From Margaritispora aquatica (lineage: Eukaryota; Ascomycota; Leotiomycetes; Helotiales; Discinellaceae), in NCBI GenBank assembly GCA_007644065.1, contig VJWN01000008.1, positions 684,411 through 748,410 on the forward strand: a stretch of 64,000 nt of DNA. The letters are read 5' to 3'. The position numbers and the translations under genes are program-made. Positions within the stretch are counted from its first letter, which is position 1, and each line of letters opens with the position of its first letter. The notes below the pieces were generated by a model, which was given only the letters and a program-made list of their open reading frames with translations, did no database searches and was not told where the DNA came from. Positions 42,630-52,894 of the stretch are shown piece by piece.

Positions 42630-45240
42630 TCACAATTTACTCTCCTTCTTCGACGAATCCTCGACTTTTATAGCCCCCTCCTTCTTCCCAACATCGACAA
42701 AGCTAAACTCCTGCCCCACCAACTCCTCACTCACCTTCCACAACCTCTCTGCTTTCACCGGATCCGTAGCCCACTTCGAGGGCCTCTTCATCTGGCAATC
42801 GTCTAGATAGACACCTTGTTCATCTACCTTACATTAGTACTTCAGTTCCACACATCCCGTACGCCCTTGCCTTGCTACACCAAACAAGCAAGACGAAGCA
42901 AAAGAAGAACATAACGCAAAATGACTCGGAAAGGGGAATGGGGAGGTAGAAGAGGTAACACACCATCAAGACCAGGATCAAACCCCGCCACAACCAACGT
43001 CGCAGCGCCCTGATCGGGAGTCTTCCACTCGCTGTCTGGTGTGCCGCCGACCAAGCTTTTGAGGTATTCTTCATCCATTCCGCGGACGAGCTCGGTCATT
43101 ATTGCTAGGATTCGTCAGTGGGTTTCCGCGTCACGACTTGAGAAACGTGGCTGATAAATGACAGATGTGGATTTGGGGATGTGAATTCTCGGGATTGATT
43201 GGATTTCTGCGTGAGATTGAGGGATTCTCGATGTATGGGTTGTTGATATTGAACTTCTCTCAGTGACAACAGAGGAAGCAGACACTGGGATTTACCCGAG
43301 CTCCCAATCTCTGGCTCGGACAATGAAGTTCGTGCCCAGTGTCCCGAAGCAGTAGCCCTGTTCCAAAGAGTAGAATGTAGCAGCTTAACTCAACTCAAGC
43401 ATTGAAGCACCTCTCTGTCGACCAGGGCAGACTGCGCAGCGAGAACACTTCGATGCCCAGCTTCGGCTTCGGCATCAACACACACCGCGACACACACTCA
43501 CCCAACTGACCTCAACCCGAAAGAAGAAGAAGAAAAGGAAGAGAGAAAAACTCACTCCCAGGCATAACAGCCAAACTCTTCACCCTCCCCTGGAACCTCT
43601 CATTCAACCCAACACACATCGACACATTCGCCGTCTTACTCGCACCATACGCAACAGCGGGTTCATATCCGCCATCGCCCCTCAATATACCATCCGGCAT
43701 GCCGCGTCTCGGCTGATCCTGCTCATCGACCACTTGGCCGGGAGTCTGGTTGATGTCGCTGAAGCGCACGGGGCTGACGCGGTGCGCTTCGGAGGAGGTG
43801 TTGACTATGCGTTTCCTTGGGTGTGAGGAAGATGGAGATGGAGAAGAAGGAGCTGAAGTGATGAGAGGCAGCAAGAGACATGTTAGTAAGAATGGACCGA
43901 TGTGATTTGTGGCGAATTGAAGCTCGATGCCCTCTGCACTCAGCTGGCGAGTAGAGATGTTGATTCCCGCGTTGTTGAACAAGACGTCGATTCCCCTCCC
44001 TCCGGCATCTGCATTCACGATGCGCTCAATCTCCTTTGCTGCGTGACGCACACTGACTTGTGAAGAGAGATCGAATAATACTTCTCTGATTCTCACTCCT
44101 GGATAACTCGTCTCGATGAATTCGGTTATGGCGCGGATCTTTGATTGGGTGCGTGAGGCGAGGATTAAGAGACTGGGACGTTGTGACGCGATGGCAATGG
44201 CGAGTGAGGCGCCTATAGAGAGGGGTGAGGCGCCTGTTATGAGGACTATGTGTATAGCGAAGTGGTTAGCAAAGACACCTCTCTCCCCCTTTACCAGAGC
44301 ACAGCCTAAGCGAGACGACACTAGCAGAGACAAAACATGTGATCTTTCTCCAAGAACGACTTGACATATGAAAGCGAAGAAGCGAAGAGAAAGGAAGGCA
44401 GAGGCTAAGCGAAAGTCAAAAAGGAGACGAGTCAGCGCGTACAGATACTTCAGTATCTGCAAGGCATCCACGAAGGGATATCCCGTCAACGTTCCGCACT
44501 CGCGCCCTCGCTCTCTCTGACTTGCAGATTCCGTGCATGAAGAAGAGACGACGAGGACGACGACGACAAAGCAGCACGCGTGAAGACGAAAAACATGACA
44601 TCAGGAGCGTGCGTGTATTCGGGGAATTCGGCTATGGATGCCATACCATGCCATGCCATACCATGCCATGCCATGCCATGCCTTAGCCACTGGCTGGGCT
44701 GAAGCTGACGCTGAGATCGCCTGCGTTGCAATTCTAGATCTTCATTTGCCGGTTGCATTTGCATTACCCCGAGTCCGTCCTTGGCTATTCATGATGATCG
44801 AAACTTTTTCGATTTCCTCTTGTTCATTTCTTGGACTTTCGATTGCAGATCTTCCCGATAATTCCATCGTTTTCTCCTCTATAGATAGATAGAGAGATAG
44901 ATCAGTGTCTTGCGTCAGCCCGTGCAAAGCCTCACTTGAGAAGAAGTAAAGAGTAGAGCAAGGCAACGTAACGAAAAACCAAGCTTTCTCCATACTCTTT
45001 CTTCTTCCCGTATAAGATCCACGCAAGCCAAAGAGATACACGCAAAAAAAGAAATAAACAAACAAACAGACAACATAGCTAAGACCACCCCAAGCACCAA
45101 AGCACCAAAGCACCAAAGCCAAAAAAAGAATGTCCACACAAAAACTCACCAACCTTCCCCCGAATCTCCTCACAAAACGCAGCCGCTACCTCCAACGCGC
45201 CCGTCTTGGCTCCGAATTCCTTATGCGTGATACTGCCCAT
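42630..45240 (-). CDS. Short-chain dehydrogenase/reductase, retinol-dehydrogenase/WWOX-like (371 aa, 4 exons, 904-nt first intron)
   Basis: Exons are 45240-45150, 44245-43556, 43104-42964 and 42823-42630. The N-terminal exon (M-G-S-I-T-H-K-E-F...E-I-R-G-K-V) joins in phase 1 to V-L-I-T-G-A-S-P-L-S-I-G, giving the Rossmann TGxxxxxG at residues 34-42. N-N-A-G is at 121-124 and the catalytic Y-G-A-S-K at 230-234, and the C-terminal block has W-K-x-x-E-E-L-V. This is a classical/extended SDR using NAD(P)H; the substrate is unknown. The N-terminal exon matches how such proteins normally start, which supports a 904-nt intron (44246-45149). A frame starting inside that intron (44489) lacks the expected N-terminus. 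Confidence 0.82.
44641..44682. repeat. CCATG/CCATA pentamer array inside the SDR intron
   Basis: Eight CCATR units in a row. The same pentamer, on the other strand, recurs at 51667-51686. Confidence 0.9.
45094..45120. repeat. AGCACCAA octamer repeat inside the SDR intron
   Basis: Three tandem AGCACCAA copies near the donor of the long intron. Confidence 0.8.
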
Positions 45241-45421
45241 CTTCACCTATTTCAGACAAAACTTTTGCTTTGGTCCAAGAGAATCCTCCTATCTATCTCT
45301 TTTCTCCTCTTATGGCCCTACCAATAGGGTATCTACCTACTTATCACTTTTCTTCTCACAGCGATACAATTCGCTTATCCCAAACCACATACAAACCTCC
45401 TGCTCTCGAGGTAGGTATGAT

Positions 45422-45451
45422 ATGATGATGATGATGATGATGATGATGATG
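45422..45451. repeat. (ATG)10 trinucleotide microsatellite
   Basis: Ten ATG units followed by GCTGCTGCT. Confidence 0.95.
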
Positions 45452-46045
45452 CTGCTGCTTCACTTTACGTGGATGGATCCACTCTTTCTCTTTCTGTTTC
45501 TCTTTTCACTTTGTTGTATCCTAATATATCCCAATTTGCCGAAACGTCGAAATTCGAAATCGAAGATCCAGATCTAGATCATCGGCAGTCTCAGCAAGTA
45601 AGTGAGTGAGGTGAGTGGAGCGATGTAAATCCCCTATCTCTCCCCCAAGGACCTTCCCTCCCTCCTGATACCCGCACCTAATTCGTGGCCGTGTCTGTGT
45701 GCTGTACAGTACAGTACTATACACGTCGATCAACGATGATGTAGTACCTACCACGCCAAGTCCCCACTCTCTCGTCGTATGGCGTATATTCCCCAATATT
45801 CCGCTATATTCCCCTCTCTCTTTGATCTCCCCACTTAGTACCAGGTTATCTGTCAATCCTCTTAAATCAATCCCCCTTTGAAAACCCTCTTAATTACTGT
45901 GTTAGGCCTTAAAACAAATGGAACACTAAAGACAGTAGACAGTTCAACAACTACGCTTAAACGCTTAAAACCCCCTCTTCCTCACGATCGAGCGATCAAT
46001 TGCCGAACCACCCAACTGCCCAACTGTCAACTACCTTCAAACCTC

Positions 46046-46143
46046 GGTCGGTCGGTCGGTCGGTATTTACCGATCAAATCAATACCAATACCAATACCAA
46101 TACCAATACCAATGCCAATGCCGATGCTGATGCTGATGCCAAT
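46046..46143. repeat. GGTC tetramer and CCAATA hexamer arrays
   Basis: A (GGTC)n run at 46046-46064, then at about 46078-46143 a CCAATA hexamer array that drifts into CCAATG and GATGCT units. Confidence 0.85.
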
Positions 46144-46385
46144 CGGCTAGAGCTTCCCCCTTTCTTTCCCTTTTATCTCCAGTCTCCAGTCTCCAGCATT
46201 CCCATTCCCTTGTCCCCCTCTTATCCAGTCTTTCCCTTGTACAAAGTGTTTCATCCCCAAAAGCGAACAAACCCTCAAACCCTCAGAACCTCAAACCTTC
46301 AAAAACCTGGAACCCTCCGCGAGATTGGATGATTACTTTACCTTTACCCCGCACCTCCTCCTGCACCGAATCGCACCACCAGGAT

Positions 46386-46441
46386 TGGGCAGGACAGCAG
46401 GGCAGGACAGCAGGACAGGACAGGGCAGGACAGGGCAGGGC
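46386..46441. repeat. GGACA/GGGCA pentamer array
   Basis: Tandem degenerate units of GGCAGGACA/CAGGACAGG over about 55 bp. Confidence 0.8.
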
Positions 46442-46519
46442 GAAAGCCCAGACCGTAGCATCCCATCCATCCAATTTCCCCAAAGGGCGGCCCAAAAGGT
46501 AAAAGGTACAGTGAGGTAG

Positions 46520-46533
46520 GTACAGTACTGTAC
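46520..46533. promoter_or_regulatory. GTAC palindrome
   Basis: A perfect 14-bp palindrome GTACAGTACTGTAC. Related copies are dispersed at 45702-45717, 51949-51961, 52534-52549, 56264-56273, 56357-56370 and 56613-56624. No binding factor is known to me. Confidence 0.5.
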
Positions 46534-47254
46534 GGAGTTGTACCGACGGAGGAGGGTACATCGTAGGGTATGTAAGCTCACGTGTGTGTCCACCCTCCAA
46601 GATACCCAGATACGGTACTTACCTATCTATCAATCAATCAATCGTCCCAAAGAAGCCATACCTCATCAAACCCATCTATCGAATAATTGATCAGCTGTCA
46701 TCATCATATCATCAGACCATCATCGTAGCGAGATGACGAAAGATGGATGGGTAGGCGATAGATGGACAATCGCGAATTTACCCTATCTTCAAACCCCCTC
46801 CAACGTTCCAGCTTCCACCCTCCGCCCTCCGCTCTCCCAAATGAGACGTGATCATCTCTCCCCTTATCTATGTGTAGATTAGCGATTAACAGCCGAGAAC
46901 AACAACAACAACATGTTGACGATTGATTAGCTTTCAATGCTAACGATAAACAATAACAACAACAATAAAACAACAAACAAAATAAAACACATGACTTCAC
47001 AATAAAGCATATTTAAAAACATCATGTAGAGTGGGTAATTGTCTGGTATTCAACAGGTCCTCGAGGGAAATATCTACTACACAGAAAAGCGAGTCAAAAG
47101 CAGAGATCCCTGTCCTCTCATCCATCTTCCCAAAATCATAGCTCCCCATGTAATAGAGTCCCTGCCTATCAATGTATGAATAGACCAAGATTCCAGACAT
47201 TCGGTGCCAGACCAGAAAAGAAATCAGAAAAGGTACCCCGAGATATGCTCAAAA

Positions 47255-49237
47255 CTACAATAGAAGGCGGTGGTCGTTCCGGCCTTCAACCCATTCTAAA
47301 TCCATCGTGTTCCCTCCATAGTGCCTCTCCTTGCCGTGACGTTCACGACTCCTCACACTATCCCTATTCCAAGGGCATCCCCCCTTAGCCTTGATATCTT
47401 TGGCTACAACCTCCTTAGAAACAACAATAGTATTCGCCTTATTATCCCAAACGCCCGCTCCAAACCCAGTGAAGCCTAATCCAACTTGACGACGGGTCTT
47501 CCACGGTTCCGGGGAACGTTCTGACTCGGATGAGCCAGTGTATGCCCGGCGCCGTTGACCCAACACCGACCACTTATCGAAAGTGGTACGCTTGGAGGGT
47601 GGTGAGTATCGAGGAGAGAGTTGTGGTGCTGCGGGTGCCTTCTTAGGGGTGTCGTGGAAGAAGAATCCATCAACCAAGTCTCCATCGATGTCGTCATGTG
47701 CTGCTGCCCGCTCAGCCTCCGGGTTCAATTTCTGAATATTTACAAACGACAGGTTCTTCAACTCTGTCAAAGGTCCGCCTGAAAGAATAGTATCGTCTTC
47801 AATCTTGATGCTCTCGTGACTCCAGGTTCTTGCATTCTGCATCTGTCGAGCCTTGATTTGCTTCTCGGCTTCCTCCTCCTCCTCTTCAATGTCCTCATCC
47901 CACAAGTCACTCCAGCTCTTGGAGGTGACTTCACTCTTCTTTCCAAAGATGGAGGCCATTGAAGGCAATGGCTTTGGCTTCGACATCGTGATTGGCAACG
48001 AGCCAGAGATAGGAGTCAGGTTGGCCTTGGGTGGTCCGAACTTCAAAGGACGACGGATAGCCATTGACTTCATGGAAGCTCCAAGAGATGACTCCAAGAT
48101 GGATGCCATAGATGGAGTTTGCTCGCCAACAGAGAACCAATCCTTGTTGCTCTCTTCCGAGGCAGGGAAGAGGTCCTCTGAAAGGTAGCTCTCGTCATCT
48201 GGAATTGCCGAGAGTTGACGGAACTGCTGTGGTGGACTGGCATGTAAGGCTTTGGCCCATGGGAATGAACCATTGTCGAACTGTGGGCTTTGGATCGATG
48301 GAGTGCGGAGTGGCTCACGATTGGCACTTGCAGGCGCTCGTCGTTCAGCAGAGGCGAAGTCATCCAAGCTCTCGTCGAAGGTAGTGAAACTGACAAGACG
48401 CTCGAGTGCCTCGCGGGCACCATCAAGAGAACGCTTGCGTGGATCCAAGCTCATACATTGGGCAATGACCTCATAGGTGTCTTGGGACATGTCGGGGAAG
48501 ACGTCGAACAGAGACTGCTTGTCACGAGAGAAGTCCAGGAACAATGGATCCGACTCGGTAGGAGTGGTGAATGGGTTGCGAGAGAAGAGGATGTTCAACA
48601 AGCAAATTCCAATGGCCCAAATGTCAGCTTTGTCTGGAGCGTATCCGGCACCAGCCGAGTCATACTGTTCGGGAGACATGTAACGGTCACTACCAACAGT
48701 GGTTTCATAGGTCCATGGCTCCGAGGTTGCGAGTCCAAAGTCACCAAGTTTCATCTCTCCAGATTCGGTGAGGAAAATGTTCTCTGGCTTGATGTCTCTG
48801 TGGTACATGCCCTTCTCGTGGATGTATGCAACAGCGTCGATAAGCTGCAACATGAATTGACGAACATGTTCGGTCTCCAGTGGGCCAGTACCAGTTCGGA
48901 TGGCCTCGTACAGGTCACCTCGGGAACAGAACTCGAGAACGATGTAGATGTGAGCCTCGGTTTCGAATGAGTGAATGAGGTTGACGATGTTGGCATGAGA
49001 TCCCAATCGTGCGTGGCAAGCAAGCTCTTCAGATCGCTCATCCACGGCAAAAGACGAATCACAGTCCTCGGATAGAGCTGACTTCTTGGTTAGACATTTG
49101 ATGGCAACGAACTCGTTGGTGGTCAAATCCCTGGCCATAAAGACCATACCAAAGGAACCATGGTTGAGTGGAGAGACGGTTTCGAAGCGGCCGTCCAGGA
49201 CGACGCCGTCGTAAAATTGATCCTTGAGGCATTCCAT
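47255..49237 (-). CDS. Ser/Thr protein kinase, Ran1/Ksp1 family (660 aa, single exon)
   Basis: The kinase domain (about residues 15-295) is intact: glycine loop H-G-S-F-G-M-V, V-A-I-K (K47), H-R-D-I-K-P-E-N (D148), D-F-G-L-A (166-170), S-P-E (188-190, in place of APE) and W-A-I-G-I-C-L-L-N-I-L. The sequence best fits the fungal Ran1/Ksp1/Vhs1 group, linked to nutrient signalling and cell-cycle or filamentation control. About 360 residues of Ser/Pro-rich tail include an acidic run (E-E-E-E-E-E) and several S-P sites. I cannot separate the Ksp1 and Ran1 branches by eye. Upstream lies an unusually long gene-free stretch that may include a long leader. Confidence 0.85.
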   Translation of the reverse strand: MECLKDQFYDGVVLDGRFETVSPLNHGSFGMVFMARDLTTNEFVAIKCLTKKSALSEDCDSSFAVDERSEELACHARLGSHANIVNLIHSFETEAHIYIVLEFCSRGDLYEAIRTGTGPLETEHVRQFMLQLIDAVAYIHEKGMYHRDIKPENIFLTESGEMKLGDFGLATSEPWTYETTVGSDRYMSPEQYDSAGAGYAPDKADIWAIGICLLNILFSRNPFTTPTESDPLFLDFSRDKQSLFDVFPDMSQDTYEVIAQCMSLDPRKRSLDGAREALERLVSFTTFDESLDDFASAERRAPASANREPLRTPSIQSPQFDNGSFPWAKALHASPPQQFRQLSAIPDDESYLSEDLFPASEESNKDWFSVGEQTPSMASILESSLGASMKSMAIRRPLKFGPPKANLTPISGSLPITMSKPKPLPSMASIFGKKSEVTSKSWSDLWDEDIEEEEEEAEKQIKARQMQNARTWSHESIKIEDDTILSGGPLTELKNLSFVNIQKLNPEAERAAAHDDIDGDLVDGFFFHDTPKKAPAAPQLSPRYSPPSKRTTFDKWSVLGQRRRAYTGSSESERSPEPWKTRRQVGLGFTGFGAGVWDNKANTIVVSKEVVAKDIKAKGGCPWNRDSVRSRERHGKERHYGGNTMDLEWVEGRNDHRLLL

Positions 49238-51421
49238 TGTGAAAGTGTTGAAGTTGAAAGATTAAGTAGCTAGTGAACTGAAAAATGCGTAGTGTTGGTA
49301 GTACAGCCGATTGTTTTTGGGTCCAGAAAGCTGGTATGAGCAATACAAGGTTGGAAAAGGCTTTTGTCTTCTCTAAACAAATGTGATGGCACAGTAGAGC
49401 AAAGCCCTGGATGATTTGTGATCGAGTGAAGTGCGTGAAGGATCGAGGTGGTCGTCGTGGTGGTGCTGAAGACGGAACAAACTGGCAACGCTATATAATT
49501 GATGTTTCTCCACAATGTGCATAGAAAAGATAACTGGTGAAAACTCCGGTATGTATCGTAGTATGGGTCAGAGGCTCATTGATTGGGTATTGGAATCGCT
49601 AACAAATGAAAGAGGTCGATAGTCGTAAACAGGCAGGAAGGACGAATGTCCGGAAAAGGAAAAAAGTATAAAGTCGTTATGCTAACATGGAAGCCAAATG
49701 ATATGGAAAACGAATGTCCAAGGTATGAAAGATGCCTCGGGTCACAATACGAGTGAACGTATTGTGGTGCTGGTGCTGGGAGTGTGGAGTGGTGGTTGGA
49801 GTCGATGGTGGAAACGGATCGGCTCAGGAACGATTCAAATTAATCAACAGGAAGTTGATTTGTATTTGATCAGGATTGGATTTCGTAGAAGGCGAAGGAA
49901 CAGTGTATGACTCTTCAATGGACTCGGGCAGATCGAAGATGTGGTTGATGACTCGATCTGGGTCGAAGGCAGCCAAGTTGGAATTCGAGAGATAGTCTAA
50001 AGTGAGACAAACTCTACTTCTGTTCGTGAACTCATGTGATTCTGATGTTGAACTGATGGAATAGGTAGTCGAAGAGCTCGCCCTTCGTCTGCCTTATCCT
50101 CTGTGATGATTGATCTCGAGCAGCTGATGGGATCGGTCGTTGTTGGGTTGTTGGGACTCGATGACTCTGCCGCTAGCACGTAGGTATAACCGAAGCGATA
50201 TCGGGGTGGGTGGGTTCGAGAGAGGACAAGTGAATTGCTCGATTGTATCTGATTCTTCGATGTGTGATTGCTGTGGTGATGAATCAATGTAGATGCGAGG
50301 TATCGTCGGTGAGGTTGGATGTTCGATGTTCAGTGCGTTGGTGGTTTGGTGGGATGACGAGACAAGGCACGGTGGGTGATGCGGGACGATGGCGGGCAGA
50401 TGATGAGTCGAAGTCGAGATGAGATGAGTGTGAAGGGTGAAGGTGAATGTATTTGAAGCCGTGAAGGTTGGAGGGTATTAAGAAGTTTGAAGGGGGGAAG
50501 GCGAGTAGAAGAAGAAGTAGAGGGAAGGGGGAGGAACTACGTATGAATAAGATGTCACCAGAACATAGGCAGTATAGAAAGTGGATATGGGTAGGTTGAG
50601 GTTGTAGGTGGTGGTGATGAAGAAGAGGAAAGAACCAAAGAACCGAAGAACCAAAGAACCTGGCCAAAAGTCAACAAGAGGTGAAGTCCCAAAGAGGAAT
50701 AGTCAATATCGGTAATTGGGGCAGTTGCGTTTACCGCTCTTCTCTTGTCCTCAGTCCCTACCCTACCCTCCCCTACCCTCCCTACCCTCCCTACCTACAA
50801 CAACAACACTCAAAGCTGGACACACACACTCTCGCTGGACACACACTCTGGACACCCACTGGACATCCACACCCTCAGCAACCATAGGCACACCATAGGC
50901 ACACCTGTCTTGACTTTGTCCACACCTTGTTGACCGCTCTCAGCCATCCTTGTCGGTACATACGTTGTTATCCTTGTCACCTTTCTCACCCTTGTAACCC
51001 TGGTCCATCCTGAGCAATCGGAGATGCGGGCTTTGAAGCGGCGAGAGACGTGTGGACTGGCACTGGGTGGGTGTAATATCGGGTAAAAGAGCAGTCAGCA
51101 ATATTTTGGGAATTGAAACACGTAGAACCAATGAATATGCGTCAAGTGAAACCTGCCCACCTCCACCCTCCTACCGCTGCTTTATCTCTTTTCGATGGGG
51201 GATGGATTTCGATTCGGACACCACCACTCGTGCCTGGATTGGGTGAGATCCTTTGAACCTTATGCAGACATGCATTTGCTGCATTTGCTGCATCCAAAGG
51301 GCCAGAGAGTGCATGCCCCACTTCCTAATTCTTCCCACTTCCTTCCCACTTCCCTACCACCTGGCCTGACCTGACTTCGCTGTCTCTCGTGTCTCTCTCT
51401 GTCTCTCAGTGTGTCTCTCTC

Positions 51422-51434
51422 GGGGGGGGGGGGG
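51422..51434. repeat. G13 homopolymer
   Basis: Thirteen G in a row after a CT-rich tract (GTCTCTCTCGG...). It is a likely place for sequencing or assembly length error. Confidence 0.9.
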
Positions 51435-51666
51435 ATTTGTCTCTCCTGTCTCTTGCAGTTGCAGGCGACTAGGCCACGCATGAATATCCGCCTAACTCTT
51501 CTCAGCCTTAGTATTTGAACAGCCACGCTTTCCTTTCTTGGCCATGGCGTGTGTTGGCCTTAGCGTAGACCTGAGAGGGAAAAGACTTGTGAAGTACTTG
51601 CGAGGACTTGGCCGTTGTGCTCTGGAATGCTGCAAGTTGACATGGTGGGCATGGTATAGGTAGGAT

Positions 51667-51686
51667 TGGCATGGCATGGCATGGCA
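51667..51686. repeat. GGCAT pentamer array
   Basis: Tandem GGCAT units. These are the reverse complement of the ATGCC unit in the SDR intron at 44641-44682. Confidence 0.85.
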
Positions 51687-52533
51687 AATGATGGGAATAG
51701 AAAGGCTAGAAACAACAGAAACAACAACACAAAGCAGAAAGACAAGCCACGGCTCGACGGCTTCACGGCTCAAGCCTTCAGCTAACGAGATAGGTAAGGT
51801 AAGTAGCGAGAAATGTCCCCTAAGATTTTGGGAACGATAGTCCGTCGATAGATGCTCCGATGACCGCTCTCATACGAAGTAACTCTACTCTAAACCCTAT
51901 TTGTTATCTGCCTAGTAGTGTACGGTATGTACATATGTATTGGTGTATGTACAGTACAGTAGGGTAGGGTATTGCGGAATTCGCTGGAATTCGTTGTCTT
52001 TCCCTTGGGGATCTTACTTGCTCCGAATTGGACCACGAGGACAATTGGTTCACTTCCGGCAATCTCCCGAAGGACGAAAGTGGTGAATTGAACTAGAACA
52101 GGAACTGGAACTGAGCGGAATAGAATTGAAATGCGTGTCCATTTCAATTCGACGTCAGCGTGGTCAGCATCATTCATCAGCAACAACAAACAACTAACAA
52201 CTAACAACAAAACAACAAAGCCGGGCATTCCAATTGTATCGTATCGAATCCATTAAAAGCCGCTGCAACACTGCCACTTACTATTAACGGCGATTATGGC
52301 GAAACTTTAGGGGGGGGAAAAAAGGAATCAGAATCATTTGCCGCCAATGACACATCGCAATTCCATTGTGATTCTATTGTGATTCAAAGCAGGTCGTGTG
52401 ACCTCGAAAAAGACGTTCCATGAAGGGACCTGATCTTGGGGAAACCCGTATGAAGCCATCCAAGCCTTTCTAAAACCTTCTCTTGAGCAATAACTCCGAA
52501 ACTGTCGAGAATATTCTTTTCCCACGATGGATC

Positions 52534-52549
52534 CATACTGTACAGTATG
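52534..52549. promoter_or_regulatory. 16-bp perfect palindrome CATACTGTACAGTATG
   Basis: Perfect dyad symmetry centred on GTAC, with the same core as other dispersed copies. Confidence 0.5.
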
Positions 52550-52861
52550 TAGATCATTAGATGATACGAGAAATTCCCCAAAGATTGATCATCAGTCACA
52601 AGTCATCACAAGTCATACACTTACCAGTACTTGGTAGACCATTGACACATTGACATGGGGAAATGATGTGCAAAACTTTCGACTCTCGCAGAACAATCAG
52701 GTCAATTTCGTCATTCGCACCTCATACCTCATCTCATATGTACCTTCTCATACCTTAAAGTGTCACAGGACGGCCCTGTCCTGCCCTGTGCTGACGTGAT
52801 GGGGCTACATAAGTCACATGACCATCGGCATTCGGCGCCGTGTAACCGAGAACTGGAATTC

Positions 52862-52894
52862 GAGATTCGAGATTCAAGATTCAAGATTCAAGAT
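52862..52894. repeat. AGATTCA/AGATTCG heptamer array
   Basis: About four and a half tandem heptamers. Confidence 0.85.

Larger units (their letters stand above)
45241..47254. other. Intergenic 2.0 kb, microsatellite-rich
   Basis: Between the SDR start and the kinase 3' end. It holds an ATG microsatellite, GGTC and CCAATA arrays, a GGACA/GGGCA array and two GTAC-type palindromic motifs (listed below). No supported gene; the many overlapping ORFs are products of the simple repeats. Confidence 0.5.

Noticed and set aside
43512..44489. SDR start at 44489 within one long frame
   Set aside because: The N-terminal part of that frame is intron sequence; the family start is restored only by splicing from the exon at 45240.
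45422..46441. CRISPR-like or satellite repeat array
   Set aside because: Units are 3-9 bp with no spacers; these are ordinary microsatellites.
50284..50667. 127-codon minus-strand ORF in the kinase upstream region
   Set aside because: Made of Ser/Pro/His-rich simple sequence from purine tracts; probably leader or intergenic DNA.
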